Source of the DNA: an uncultured Saprospiraceae bacterium | GTDB lineage: Bacteria > Bacteroidota > Bacteroidia > Chitinophagales > Saprospiraceae | Length of the DNA stretch: 53,927 nucleotides | Assembly (NCBI GenBank): GCA_938015805.1 | Contig: CALLXF010000008.1 | Span: 1 to 53,927 of the forward strand | Direction of reading: 5' to 3' | In this document: positions 44,358 through 53,927 of the stretch, in pieces | How the letters are laid out: every line of letters begins with the position of its first letter | Position numbering within the stretch: position 1 is the stretch's first letter | Made by a program: the position numbers and the translations under genes | The notes under the pieces: model-generated | What the model was told of the DNA's origin: nothing | The model's database searches: none | Seen by the model: the letters and a program-made list of their open reading frames with translations, nothing else

Positions 44358-47300
44358 ATGAAATTAAATAAAATGAGAACCACGTTTTTTGCTCTTACAG
44401 CAGTCTTTTTTACTTTTAGTTTGCAAGCTCAAATGATTAATGGCACAGATACGCTTTATGGGAATGAGTGGATCGATTATGATAAGACCTATTTTGAGTT
44501 AAAGCTAGCTGATGATGGTGTATATCGAGTAGATTATGTCGAATTACAGGATATGGGTTTTCCTGTGGACCAGACCACTGGTGCTAACATACAGTTGTTT
44601 TATATGGGCGAGGAGTATCCTTTACACCTATCTACAAATGGAGCCTTATCGGCGACAGATTATTTAGAATTTGTTGGAAGAAAAAACAGAGGAGATATAG
44701 ATCATCATTTATACATAAATGGGAAAGAAGATCAGCTAAATCCTGAGTATAGTTTATTTACGGATACTTCTAGTTACTATATCACTTTTGATAATAACGT
44801 TGAAGGGTTACGTTTTGAAGATTATGACCAAAGTGGAATTGCAAACATGACTGCTGAGCGTTTTTATATACATGAGGAGTTGAGTGTATTTAGTGATTTT
44901 CACTTTAAACCGATTTACAGAGGTTCTGATCATGTGCGGTATTCTTATTTTGATATTGGTGAAGGTTTTGGTACAACAACATCCGATAATTTTTCTACTC
45001 AGATAAACGCGGATAATCTAAATAATGACGGGCAGACATATTCAGAAGTGACTATAAGGCTGGCCGGAAATCCTAATCCACACGAATTAGAGATAGGTTT
45101 TAACAATAATAATATAGTAAAAGAAGACTTTAATGGTTTTGGTGTTAAACAATACACTGTACAAATACCAAATGCAGAGGTAGTTCCAAATAACACAATA
45201 GATATAAAAGGAGTACATGGCGGAAATTTTACAGATGGTTACTCTGTAGCATATGTTAAACTCCAGTACCCTAGAACACCGGAGATAGATAACGGTTTTT
45301 TAGAATTTGTTTTACCATCAAGTAGTGATGATAAGTACTATGAGTTTAATGTTTTAAATAACGATGATAGTTTTATTTTAATTGATAGTGATAATAATTT
45401 TAGATATCCAACATTAGTTGATAATGGCGTTCTTAAGTTTAAAGTTGCTGCATCAGATAAGTCTCGTAAGATTTTGGTTTATCAAGAATCACAGACTCAA
45501 AAAGTAAATACATCATATCAAAGAAATTTTATAGATTATACCGCGGTAGATCCTGATTTTTTATTTGTTACAAGTAAGCGATTATTTGAGGGACCAAACA
45601 ATGTAGTTCAGAATTATGCTAATTATAGAGGGACCCCGGAGGGTGGAGGATATATTCCTTATGTTGCTATAATGGAGGATTTAATAGATCAATTTTCTTA
45701 CGGGATCGATAGGCATAATATTGCGAATAGAAATTTTGCACATTTTGCTGAAGAGAACTGGTCTAATTTAGAATACTGGTATAATGTAGGTAGAGGTTTA
45801 GAATATCAGAATGTCAGGACAGAAGAAGGCTTTTTAGAATTTTATACGGACAACCATGTCCAGACTTTTGGGTCTCCTGGTTCTGATATGGTAATGTTAG
45901 CCTCTAATGGCGAAAGAGTACCTAAGTTTAAACTGGGTCGAATAGCTGTCACAACCGAGGATGAGTTAGGGTCATATTTTGAAAAAATAAAACTTCAGAA
46001 CGATTTACTCAGCCTAGACCAAACTTATGAAGCAAAAGGATGGACAAAGGAAATGATACATCTAAGTGGAGGATCGCCAGAAATCCAGAATGTTATTTTT
46101 AATAGCCTGGAGTCGATGAGAGAGATAATAGAGGTTAATAAATTTGGTGCTAATGTAAATACCTTTAAAAAGACTTCATCTAATCCCATACAACCAGCAG
46201 AGATCGATCAGATTCTAGAATTAATAGATAACGGTTTATCGATTATTACATTTTTTGGTCATTCGGGTGTCGGTACATTTGATTTTAACATAGAAAAACC
46301 TAGTGAGTGGAGCAACCAAGGAAAATATCCTTTAGTGATATCCTTAGGATGTTTGTCAGGAAATGTATTTACAAAATCTAAGGGATTAAGTGAAGAATTT
46401 GTACTAGAACCTGAGACAGGAGCTATTGCTTTCTTAGCTTCTGCAGGAACAGCTTATATCCAATCTCAAGCGGCCATAGGTGCTAAGTTTTATGATTATC
46501 TAGGAGAGGAGATGTATGGCAGTACTATAGGGTCAGTAATAAAAGTAATTTATGATGATAATAAAGAAATTCAGAATTTAGCTAATATTACCTTGATGCA
46601 GCAACTTACGTTGCATGGTGATCCTGCTATAAGACTAAACCCTCATCCTGGTCCAGATTATACTTTTGATTTTTCTTCCGTACAAACTAATCCTGGTATA
46701 GTAGATACGAATTTAGATTCTTTTGAGGTAAGTTTTGATGTGGTAAATATCGGGAACTTTATGGAAGACTCTATGAAAATAAAAATAGAGCACGTATTAA
46801 ACGACGGCACTATAAATTACAGTTCTGAATACCAAATCGATGGTTTTCCATATCGGAAAAATATAAAGCTGAATGTGCCTATTTCTGGGGCTGATATATC
46901 AGGAAAAAATTCTATAAGAGCTTATTTGGATACAGACAATCAGGTTGAGGAACTTCCAGACCCAAGTGCCGAAATGAATAATGAGTTGAATAATCCTGCA
47001 AACGGAACCCCATTTTCTTTTTACTCTACCAATAACACTCTTAATCCAACATGTCCCGAGGACTTTGGCATTGTAAATACTACAGAAGTTACACTACATG
47101 CTTCTACATTAAATGCTTTTGAAAAAACAAACACAAAATATTTATTTGAGATAGATACTACGGAGAAATTTAATAGTCCATCGCTCACTAAACATGATCA
47201 GACGAGTGCAGGAGGTTTAATTTCTTGGTCACCTGGAATAAACTTTGAGGAAGGGGATACCTATTATTGGAGGGTAAGTCCAGATTCTACATCTGCCGAT

Positions 47301-49379
47301 ATAGGTTACCAATGGAGAAATCGATCGTTTGTGTATTTACCTGATAGTGATTATGGATGGAACCAGAATCATTATGAGCAGTATGCTTATGATGATTTGG
47401 ATGGCATAGACTTCTCTTTAGAAAATGAGATGATATATGATACCTCTTCTAGGTCTATTGAATTAGTTAATGGGTTATGGAATATTCAATCAAATGGAAT
47501 TAAAGTGGATAATTCTGGTTTTTCTGAATCTGCTAGACCATGGCAGAATCTTTCCACAGGAGTATCTATTTCAGTAGTCGATCCTTTAACCGGTAAGTTT
47601 TGGTTAAATGGAACAGGCTCTCCTTGGGGAGGAGATTATGGAAGTATTACTGGAGGAACAGGGGTAAAAAGGGCATTTGCATATCCGACCTCCACAACTG
47701 AAGAAAGAGCTAAGATTATAGATTTCTTGAATGATGATATTCCAGATGGATATTATGTTATTTTTTGGACTTTGGTTTCTCAAAATGGCGATTATTTCTA
47801 TCATGACGAATGGGCACAGGATTCTTTAACCATAGGGAATAATATTTTTCAAGTATTAGAGAATCAAGGTTCTTTAAAATGTAGAGAATTAATTACTAAT
47901 GGTTCTGTTCCATATAGTTTTATGTATAGAAAAAATATTGAGGCAATAGATGAAGGCATTGGGTCAGGACAAGAGGATGTATTCAGCACTCAATTTTTTC
48001 TACCAAGAGCAGGAGTTGAAGGAGTATTGACCACGGTTCCTATTGGTCCAGCAAAATCATGGGATCGTTTAGAATGGAGGAGTTCACAGGTAGAAGTTAA
48101 TGATCTTTCTAATTTCTATATTGAAACTTACAATAATCAAAATGTTTTAGTAGAAACTTTTGATTATCCTAATTCAACCGAAGCGGTTATAGATCTTTCT
48201 TTTTTAGACCCTATATTACACCCTACAATAAAGTTAAAGTATGAAAGCTTCGATCAAGTAGATAGAACCACACCTCAAATAGATTATTTGAGGGTTTATT
48301 ACGAAGGTTATCCAGATATTGCATTAGATCCATTAAAAAACTTAGTTTTTAATAGTGATACTTTGCAGCAGGGAGAAAATTTATTCATCCAATATTCTAT
48401 AACTAATCTTTCATCATTTGCATTAGAGGACTCAATAACTGTTAATTATTTAATTACTGATAATCAAAATCAAACAATTCTAAAAAAGGCCACTCATTCT
48501 CCGCTCGATGCGGGTGAATCAAAGGCAATAACTTTTGTGCATAATACCGTAGAAATGTTAGGTGATTATACAATCGCAATTAACTTAAATTTACCAGAAG
48601 GAGTAAGGGAGAAAATAGATTTTAATAATTTCGGTATTAGAAGCTTTACGGTTCAAAAGGATAATAAAAATCCTCTATTAGATGTGACATTTGATGGATA
48701 TCATATATTGGATGGAGACATCGTGGCACCGGAGCCATTAATTAATATAACCCTAGAAGACGATAACCCTTTTTTACTTTTAACGGATACTAGTACTTTA
48801 CAGCTCATTTTGACACATCCTAATGGGGATATAGAGTATTTTGATAGTAATGATTCAAGAATTCAATTTTTCCCTGCAGAAAATGCTCAGGACAATAAAG
48901 CAAGGTTAGAATTTACTCCGTATTTGCAAAATGAGGGCGAGTATAAATTAAAAGTTCAAGGCTGGGATGCATCGGGAAATGTATCGGGAAATAATGATTA
49001 CCAAAGAACTTTTCAAGTTATAACTACAGAGGCTGTTTCTAATGTTCTCAATTATCCGAATCCTTTTTCTACGTCTACACAGTTTGTATTTACGATTACA
49101 GGAAGTGTTCCTGACTTTATGAAAATAGAAATCAGGTCTATGTCTGGAAAAGTAGTTAAAGAAATATTTAAAGAAGAGTTGGGATTATTGAGAGTAGGAA
49201 CAAACCGTACAGACTATAGATGGAATGGAACCGATGAATATGGTCAGAAACTAGCAAATGGAGTATATCTCTATAAAGTGGTGACTAAGAACATGGATGG
49301 AGAACAACACGAATTATATGATAATGGAACAAGTGAGTATTTTACCAAAGGCTATGGTAAAATGGTTATAATGAGATAG
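44358..49379 (+). CDS. C25 (gingipain-family) peptidase of PorU/PorU2 type with T9SS sorting tail
   Basis: A signal peptide ends at about residue 25 (SLQAQ). The C25 domain holds the catalytic pair His635 (FFGHSGVG) and Cys665 (SLGCLSG), numbered from 44358, and the downstream LTLHGDPAIRLNP end of the domain. Several beta-sandwich regions follow, then a C-terminal FlgD-like/T9SS sorting domain (NYPNPFSTSTQFVFT, MSGKVVKEIF, NGVYLYKVV). The length (about 1,670) and its own sorting tail suggest the PorU2 branch rather than the roughly 1,150-residue core sortase PorU. PorU removes the tails of T9SS cargo and attaches them to lipid. ATG at 44358 (or 44373) is preferred to 44340 because of the signal peptide and the upstream -7 element. 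Confidence 0.85.
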   Translation: MKLNKMRTTFFALTAVFFTFSLQAQMINGTDTLYGNEWIDYDKTYFELKLADDGVYRVDYVELQDMGFPVDQTTGANIQLFYMGEEYPLHLSTNGALSATDYLEFVGRKNRGDIDHHLYINGKEDQLNPEYSLFTDTSSYYITFDNNVEGLRFEDYDQSGIANMTAERFYIHEELSVFSDFHFKPIYRGSDHVRYSYFDIGEGFGTTTSDNFSTQINADNLNNDGQTYSEVTIRLAGNPNPHELEIGFNNNNIVKEDFNGFGVKQYTVQIPNAEVVPNNTIDIKGVHGGNFTDGYSVAYVKLQYPRTPEIDNGFLEFVLPSSSDDKYYEFNVLNNDDSFILIDSDNNFRYPTLVDNGVLKFKVAASDKSRKILVYQESQTQKVNTSYQRNFIDYTAVDPDFLFVTSKRLFEGPNNVVQNYANYRGTPEGGGYIPYVAIMEDLIDQFSYGIDRHNIANRNFAHFAEENWSNLEYWYNVGRGLEYQNVRTEEGFLEFYTDNHVQTFGSPGSDMVMLASNGERVPKFKLGRIAVTTEDELGSYFEKIKLQNDLLSLDQTYEAKGWTKEMIHLSGGSPEIQNVIFNSLESMREIIEVNKFGANVNTFKKTSSNPIQPAEIDQILELIDNGLSIITFFGHSGVGTFDFNIEKPSEWSNQGKYPLVISLGCLSGNVFTKSKGLSEEFVLEPETGAIAFLASAGTAYIQSQAAIGAKFYDYLGEEMYGSTIGSVIKVIYDDNKEIQNLANITLMQQLTLHGDPAIRLNPHPGPDYTFDFSSVQTNPGIVDTNLDSFEVSFDVVNIGNFMEDSMKIKIEHVLNDGTINYSSEYQIDGFPYRKNIKLNVPISGADISGKNSIRAYLDTDNQVEELPDPSAEMNNELNNPANGTPFSFYSTNNTLNPTCPEDFGIVNTTEVTLHASTLNAFEKTNTKYLFEIDTTEKFNSPSLTKHDQTSAGGLISWSPGINFEEGDTYYWRVSPDSTSADIGYQWRNRSFVYLPDSDYGWNQNHYEQYAYDDLDGIDFSLENEMIYDTSSRSIELVNGLWNIQSNGIKVDNSGFSESARPWQNLSTGVSISVVDPLTGKFWLNGTGSPWGGDYGSITGGTGVKRAFAYPTSTTEERAKIIDFLNDDIPDGYYVIFWTLVSQNGDYFYHDEWAQDSLTIGNNIFQVLENQGSLKCRELITNGSVPYSFMYRKNIEAIDEGIGSGQEDVFSTQFFLPRAGVEGVLTTVPIGPAKSWDRLEWRSSQVEVNDLSNFYIETYNNQNVLVETFDYPNSTEAVIDLSFLDPILHPTIKLKYESFDQVDRTTPQIDYLRVYYEGYPDIALDPLKNLVFNSDTLQQGENLFIQYSITNLSSFALEDSITVNYLITDNQNQTILKKATHSPLDAGESKAITFVHNTVEMLGDYTIAINLNLPEGVREKIDFNNFGIRSFTVQKDNKNPLLDVTFDGYHILDGDIVAPEPLINITLEDDNPFLLLTDTSTLQLILTHPNGDIEYFDSNDSRIQFFPAENAQDNKARLEFTPYLQNEGEYKLKVQGWDASGNVSGNNDYQRTFQVITTEAVSNVLNYPNPFSTSTQFVFTITGSVPDFMKIEIRSMSGKVVKEIFKEELGLLRVGTNRTDYRWNGTDEYGQKLANGVYLYKVVTKNMDGEQHELYDNGTSEYFTKGYGKMVIMR

Positions 49380-49381
49380 AA

Positions 49382-50029
49382 TTGAGAAACATAAAAGCAT
49401 TTATAAGACGTAAGTTAAATAGATTTCCAGGAACGGAAAAATATTGGGAAAAGCGATATGAAGAAGGTGGAAATTCCGGTTCTGGTTCATATGGAAGACT
49501 AGCTTTATACAAAGCAAACTTTTTAAAACAGTTTATTGATTTAAATAATGTTAATTCGATAGTTGATTTAGGCTGTGGTGATGGTAATCAATTACAACAA
49601 TTAAATCTTTCTGCGTCTTTTAAATATCATGGTGTGGATTTGTCAGACGTTGCTCTTCAAATTTGTAGGAGTAAGTTTAAAGAGACCTCCTTTTTATTTT
49701 CTAATTATCAAGATTTTAAAGAGAATTTTAACTTATATGAAATGGCTTTATCTATGGATGTGCTTTTTCATATAATCAATGAAAAAGACTTATATCACTA
49801 TATTGATGTTCTTTTTTCTTCGGCCACTAGATATGTTATTATATACAGTAGTAATGTCGAATATGAAAATCGATTTCATGTCAGAGATAGAAAATTTACA
49901 CCAATAGTCGAAAAGAAAATTAAAAACTGGAAATTAATATTTGAGGAAAAGAACCCTTATCCGTATGACTTAAATAATGCTGAAGCGACATCCAGAAGTA
50001 ACTTTTATGTTTATGAAAAACTCTCCTGA
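49382..50029 (+). CDS. Class I SAM-dependent methyltransferase
   Basis: The glycine loop VDLGCGDGNQLQQLN, the acidic GVDLSDVAL strand and the MDVLFHII strand mark a Rossmann methyltransferase (215 residues). The substrate is unknown; surface glycan or O-antigen methylation fits the neighbours. The start is TTG at 49382, 2 bp after the previous stop; no ATG or GTG lies close by in frame. The 3' end overlaps the convergent glycosyltransferase by 19 bp. Confidence 0.82.
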   Translation: MRNIKAFIRRKLNRFPGTEKYWEKRYEEGGNSGSGSYGRLALYKANFLKQFIDLNNVNSIVDLGCGDGNQLQQLNLSASFKYHGVDLSDVALQICRSKFKETSFLFSNYQDFKENFNLYEMALSMDVLFHIINEKDLYHYIDVLFSSATRYVIIYSSNVEYENRFHVRDRKFTPIVEKKIKNWKLIFEEKNPYPYDLNNAEATSRSNFYVYEKLS

Positions 50030-51120
50030 TAAAATGAATCCAGTTTATTATTTCTCAGTTCTAAATTGAATTTTTTTTCTACGTGTATCCTATTAGATGG
50101 TAGATATTCCCAACGGATTATTTTTTTAATTCCCTCTACAAATTCAATAATGTTTTTTTCTTCAACTAAAATACCGTGTTTCCCATCTTCCACGGTTTCA
50201 GGAATTCCCGCATGAAAGCTTGAAAGGATAGGCATTTGCATAGCCATAGCTTCGAGAATACTGATAGAGGTTGCTTCAATATCTCCTGAATCTGTTGTAA
50301 TAGAATGCTGCACATAGTATTTGTGCTTTTGGATTTCATCTATTAACTCTTTTCTTTTAAGCCAAGAAATTAAATGAATTTGATTCTTAATTGGGCTTGT
50401 TGCTATTTGATGTTGGATTTCATTTTTTAGTTCTCCATCCCCGATAAATGTAAGTGAAAAAGGTATCAGAGGAAATTTTTTATTAAAAGCTTCAAAAGCT
50501 TTAATTGTAAAGAAATGACCTTTTTTAGAAGTAAGCCTAGATACTTGAACAAAGGAATGATCATCGGGGAAGCTCGTTCTTTTAAACCACTTTAAATAGA
50601 CACCATTGTAAAGAATTTTGGCATTTTGAGAATTAATGCCATAGGCACTAAAAAGGTTTTTATGAAAAGCACAGACAAAAATAGGATGTATCTTAGGATT
50701 TTTGAATTTGGTTCTCCATCTAATTCTGTATTGTCTGGAGCCTTCTAAATATCTTTTAGTATCATAACCATGAAAGGTAATAAAGACAGGAATGTCTAAT
50801 TTTAAATTATCTAACAGTAATAAAGCTTGAATTCCAAAATGACAATGTATAACATCTGGTTTATATTGATTGAGATAAGTGTTTATTTTTTGAGAAAATG
50901 ACTTATTGTATCTAGATAAATAAAGAAATTTATCACTTATTCTTGATTTTAGGGATTTTTGGAAAGGTATTACTTTAATTTGGATGTCATTATGGTGGTT
51001 TCCTTTTTGGTCATTGCAGATTACAGTTACCTCATGATTTTTATTAAACCACCGTACTTGATTTAAAATAAATGTTTCTGAAGGAGATAAAAACTGTTCA
51101 ACAAAATATGTTATCCTCAC
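50011..51120 (-). CDS. Family 4 glycosyltransferase
   Basis: GT-B fold: FHGYDTKRY in the N-terminal half, and the C-terminal GT4 motifs SRLTSKKGHFFTIKAF, GDGELK, and E-x7-E (EATSISILEAMAMQMP) for the nucleotide-sugar donor. The start is GTG at 51120, since an in-frame TAG lies just upstream. It is divergent from the flippase gene with only 19 bp between, so each promoter must lie within the other gene or in that gap. Confidence 0.9.
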   Translation of the reverse strand: MRITYFVEQFLSPSETFILNQVRWFNKNHEVTVICNDQKGNHHNDIQIKVIPFQKSLKSRISDKFLYLSRYNKSFSQKINTYLNQYKPDVIHCHFGIQALLLLDNLKLDIPVFITFHGYDTKRYLEGSRQYRIRWRTKFKNPKIHPIFVCAFHKNLFSAYGINSQNAKILYNGVYLKWFKRTSFPDDHSFVQVSRLTSKKGHFFTIKAFEAFNKKFPLIPFSLTFIGDGELKNEIQHQIATSPIKNQIHLISWLKRKELIDEIQKHKYYVQHSITTDSGDIEATSISILEAMAMQMPILSSFHAGIPETVEDGKHGILVEEKNIIEFVEGIKKIIRWEYLPSNRIHVEKKFNLELRNNKLDSFYQESFS

Positions 51121-51139
51121 TGTAGTTATCTATGCATTA

Positions 51140-52594
51140 ATGACCGTATCTAAAAGTAAAATATATAGTAGTATAAAGTGGAATACTCTAGCTGTTTTTT
51201 TAAACATTGCTTTAGTATTTATACAAATGTATATTTTGTTTAGACTTTTGTCTAAAGAGGACTTTGGGATAATGGCATCGATTTCTGCAGTTTATTTTTA
51301 TTTAAGAGCGATTTGTACTTTTCAAATTGGAGAAGCCATTTTATATATTCCTAACATTGGAGTAGATAAAGAAAAACTGTCCAGTGTCTTTTGGGCATTA
51401 ATAATATTAAGTTCAATTTGTTATGCCTTAGTTCTTATTATTGGTCCTTTTTATGGACACTTATTTAAAGAAGATGCCGTATATTTTGGTCTAAAATGTA
51501 TTTGTGTCTTGCTATTTTTTGATGTTTTTTATGAAATCAATCGAGCTTTGATTCACAAAGAGTTATTATTCAAAGAACTTTTTAAAATATCATTCCTTGG
51601 AAAAGTAATTTATTTTGTTTCGTCTATTTTATTAGCTTATTTAGGGTTAGGATATAAAGCTTTACTTTTTTCATTTATGCTTAGCTCTATCTCAGAAACT
51701 ATATTTGCTATGTTTTTTGGTAGACGATTTTTTAAACCGCTTTTTTGTTTTAAATGGAGTAAGATAAAAGACCTATTCTCTTTTGGAGGTTATTCTTCTT
51801 TAGTTAGATTTTTAAGAGAGATTAGAAATCAGTTTGATACTATACTTGTGGGGAAGTTTCTAGGATTAGAGATATTAGGGGTTTACAATATTTTTAAGTC
51901 TTTATTTTTCAGAATTGTAAAAATTCTAGCTCCTTTAATTGGTAATGTAATGACCCCTCTTTTAGCTAAGGAGAAATTTAATCAAGTATTGTCTAAAAAA
52001 ATATTTTACAGACAAACAAAAGTCTATGTACAAATAGCTTTTCCCTTGTTTATTGGATTTTTAGTGTTTTCAAAAACTATAGTTGGTTTTTATTTTGGAA
52101 ATGAGTATTTAAACTATTTAGTTCTCTTTAAATTATTGAGTATTGCTTTTTGTCTTTCAAACATTACAGCATTAATAAACACGTTGGTTATAGCTTATGG
52201 TAAATTTAAAAGCTCTTTTCATTGGAATGGTTTAAGTTTATTCTTTTATTTGATAAGTGTCTCACTCATGTTTTCTAAAGGTGTTGAAGCATTTGCGTTA
52301 GGATTAATAATATTTTTTGTTGTTAAAACAGTTACGGTATTTTATTTTATCATCAAAAATTCAATTGGTGGAGAAATAAAAGAATTCGTCCGTTCTTTTA
52401 TGATGGAATTGATTTTTTCAATTTTATTAGGTCTGATTTTTACAATTATATTGAACTTTTCTAAAACCTCTGTTTTTATGGAATTACTACTTTTAGTAAT
52501 TTATACTTTTTTGGCAGTAGTCTTTTTTATTACAATAAATAGAAAAATAATTAAAGAATTGTTCCGTAATACTTTATCATTTAAATCATGGTAA
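51140..52594 (+). CDS. Polysaccharide flippase (Wzx/MATE-like)
   Basis: The 484-residue protein has about 12 hydrophobic segments and the opening SSIKWNTLAVFLNIALVFIQMYILFRLLSKEDFG of O-antigen flippases. It would move lipid-linked glycans across the inner membrane. It overlaps the sulfotransferase gene by 7 bp, which suggests cotranscription. Confidence 0.88.
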   Translation: MTVSKSKIYSSIKWNTLAVFLNIALVFIQMYILFRLLSKEDFGIMASISAVYFYLRAICTFQIGEAILYIPNIGVDKEKLSSVFWALIILSSICYALVLIIGPFYGHLFKEDAVYFGLKCICVLLFFDVFYEINRALIHKELLFKELFKISFLGKVIYFVSSILLAYLGLGYKALLFSFMLSSISETIFAMFFGRRFFKPLFCFKWSKIKDLFSFGGYSSLVRFLREIRNQFDTILVGKFLGLEILGVYNIFKSLFFRIVKILAPLIGNVMTPLLAKEKFNQVLSKKIFYRQTKVYVQIAFPLFIGFLVFSKTIVGFYFGNEYLNYLVLFKLLSIAFCLSNITALINTLVIAYGKFKSSFHWNGLSLFFYLISVSLMFSKGVEAFALGLIIFFVVKTVTVFYFIIKNSIGGEIKEFVRSFMMELIFSILLGLIFTIILNFSKTSVFMELLLLVIYTFLAVVFFITINRKIIKELFRNTLSFKSW

Positions 52595-53268
52595 AAATAT
52601 ATTCCCATCCAAGGTCCGGAACACATTTTTTAATGGAACTTGTCGCCTCTAATTTTTATTTTGATAAAAATTTAGAAACAAATAATAGAATTTTTGGTCA
52701 CTGGTCTAGATTAAGGAATTTAGAGGATATGGTGAAAAATGGAGCTTTATTTGGCTCACATTCTTTTGCACTTAGGAGACATCGATTCTTACCTATTAAG
52801 AAAATTTACATTTATCGTGATGGTAGGGATGTTGCTTTTTCTATGTGGAACTCTAAGTTTTACGATAAAGCCTGGGGAGATATTACGTTTAGCGAGTACA
52901 TTAGAAAAGATATCGACTGGTTTTCTACGCCTACGTTTAAGAGTTCTAGTAAAAGAACTATACTACAACACTGGGAAGATCATGTGGTCGGATGGCTTAA
53001 AACAAATGACCGTTTTATTTTAAAACTGAGATATGAGGAAGTACTAGCAGACCAAGAAAAGACTGTAAAACAGATAGCGGAATTTTTAAAACGCCCAATT
53101 CCTTCAAAGATAAAGGCTGTAAATAAACTGGTGGGCTTAGCTCCGAATAAGGGAAAAATCCATAAGTGGAAAGACCACTTAACTGAGGCAGATCACGAGT
53201 ATATTACAAATGTAATCCCAAATGGAATTAAATGGTTTTGGAATCACCCAAAAACCCAACGCACATAA
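52588..53268 (+). CDS. PAPS-dependent sulfotransferase
   Basis: The 5'-phosphosulfate loop HPRSGTHFLMELV and the 3'-phosphate element IYRDGRDVAFSMW are both present, followed by LRYEEVLADQEKTVKQIAEFL and the C-terminal G-K-x-x-K-W-K-D segment. A full sulfotransferase fold at 226 residues is somewhat short. It would add sulfate to the polysaccharide made by the neighbours. Its 3' end overlaps the last gene by 25 bp (convergent). Confidence 0.88.
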   Translation: MVKIYSHPRSGTHFLMELVASNFYFDKNLETNNRIFGHWSRLRNLEDMVKNGALFGSHSFALRRHRFLPIKKIYIYRDGRDVAFSMWNSKFYDKAWGDITFSEYIRKDIDWFSTPTFKSSSKRTILQHWEDHVVGWLKTNDRFILKLRYEEVLADQEKTVKQIAEFLKRPIPSKIKAVNKLVGLAPNKGKIHKWKDHLTEADHEYITNVIPNGIKWFWNHPKTQRT

Positions 53269-53927
53269 TACTTCCACAACTTTATAGAGTAATAATTTCT
53301 TCTTGATTCTCGCATCAGCGTTTTAGACAAATTTTTAAATCCATACTGCTTTGCCATAACGGCATACATAGCAAATTTTTCTGCGGCTAAGAAATCAAAA
53401 ATCTCAGTATTTACCCTATCTGATATTTCTTCAAAATACTGTTTTCTAAAACCTAGGATTGCGGCTACATTGATATAGGCACGAGTTTTTAATTGTTCTT
53501 CGTTTTGTACTAATAAGGAACCCATATGATCATGTATTCGATATACATAAGACACCTCCCTTAATTGTTTAATAGAATGATTTGCCAGAAGCCTGAGTAT
53601 ATAATAAGTATCTTGCCAATGCGGAAATTCTTCAGGGAAACGGATATCTGCACAGTACTGAGTAGGAATACATAAAGTCCATAGTCCACACATATTTTTT
53701 AAGGCAAACTGTATGGGATTTCTATGTTGAGCTTTAGAATAGATAGGTCCTATTTTTGTTCCTGAGTTATATTTATAACCGATTCTTAAAATTTCTTGTT
53801 TATATTTTTTATTGATGATGGCATTTTTAAAACTGCTGAGATGATGGTTTAGAATGTAATCATCATCATCTATAAAACATATATATTTTCCAGACACTTT
53901 TTCTAGTCCGAGATTTCTCGCTGTACT
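53244..53927 (-). CDS. Family 2 glycosyltransferase, cut by the window edge
   Basis: The reading frame stays open to the right end of the window (…TARNLGLEKVSGKYICFIDDDDYIL). The SARN-G-x-x-x-A-x-G-x-Y-I-x-F-x-DDDD motif shows the GT2 metal site is included and the N-terminal part is missing. The GTG at 53897 is internal, not a real start. The C-terminal half shows an AIL-GFR-QYF stretch and a basic end. Substrate unknown. Confidence 0.85.
   Translation of the reverse strand, partial: STARNLGLEKVSGKYICFIDDDDYILNHHLSSFKNAIINKKYKQEILRIGYKYNSGTKIGPIYSKAQHRNPIQFALKNMCGLWTLCIPTQYCADIRFPEEFPHWQDTYYILRLLANHSIKQLREVSYVYRIHDHMGSLLVQNEEQLKTRAYINVAAILGFRKQYFEEISDRVNTEIFDFLAAEKFAMYAVMAKQYGFKNLSKTLMRESRRNYYSIKLWKYYVRWVFG

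Noticed and set aside
44358-49379. A simple gingipain-type secreted protease
   Set aside because: The catalytic domain alone would allow it, but length, domain layout and gliding/T9SS context fit the PorU2 branch better; kept as an alternative, not the main call.
1-53927. tRNA, rRNA, CRISPR arrays, insertion sequences, prophage genes
   Set aside because: None could be supported by reading the sequence; no cloverleaf, transposase motif or regular repeat array was found.

Overview
The window is AT-rich chromosomal DNA from a gliding, type IX secretion (T9SS) member of the Bacteroidota. The evidence is a mutY-ssb-gldE-gldD run, a C25 peptidase of PorU/PorU2 type, proteins ending in T9SS sorting domains, an extended SecA of about 1,100 residues, many Bacteroidota-style lipoproteins (SC lipobox), and TAnnTTTG promoter elements with no Shine-Dalgarno sequences. 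The order or family cannot be fixed from the sequence alone. No rRNA, tRNA, CRISPR array, insertion sequence or prophage was seen.

Layout. 0.1-4.1 kb: a tight three-gene operon of exported proteins (T9SS-tailed protein, thrombospondin-3/lipase-like protein, PQQ-propeller lipoprotein). 4.2-8.3 kb: a DUF1853 protein behind a very large FG-GAP/ASPIC lipoprotein. 8.3-8.8 kb: a non-coding stretch with two perfect parS-like palindromes. 8.8-13.1 kb: M1 aminopeptidase, an alpha/beta hydrolase and heme A synthase. 13.1-13.55 kb: an AT-rich gap with a cluster of DnaA boxes, the best candidate for the replication origin. 13.55-36.2 kb: a long block transcribed almost entirely rightward: dtd, a MazG-like pyrophosphohydrolase, an ABC permease, a PP2C phosphatase, TM2 and CBS proteins, a POTRA outer-membrane protein, NAD kinase, M13 peptidase, secA, SPOR, rodA, tgt, an Lpt permease, an ECF sigma factor, mutY, ssb, gldE and gldD. 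Only truA runs the other way. 36.4-44.2 kb: mostly leftward genes (recA, a small anti-sigma-like protein, DUF2147, class IV aminotransferase, sulfotransferase-like P-loop protein, alkyltransferase-like protein, MscS channel, rsmG, glycosyltransferase), plus one rightward TrpF-like gene. 44.4-53.9 kb: the PorU2-like peptidase followed by a cell-surface polysaccharide region (methyltransferase, two glycosyltransferases, flippase, sulfotransferase), cut by the window edge.

How it fits together. The core block couples envelope growth (RodA, SecA, Lpt permease, POTRA protein), genome upkeep (RecA, MutY, SSB) and gliding/T9SS (GldD, GldE, PorU2-like). Genes diverge at the candidate origin (ctaA leftward, dtd rightward), and the parS pair about 5 kb away fits an origin-proximal location. 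Across the window an interrupted palindrome, TTGGC-N4-GCCAA, recurs seven times in coding and non-coding DNA, far more than base composition predicts. Other points worth a second look: an Lpt permease that seems to lack any ATG/GTG/TTG start, a TrpF-like protein that has lost its catalytic cysteine, a Tgt that has lost zinc cysteines, and a duplicated terminator module downstream of recA.
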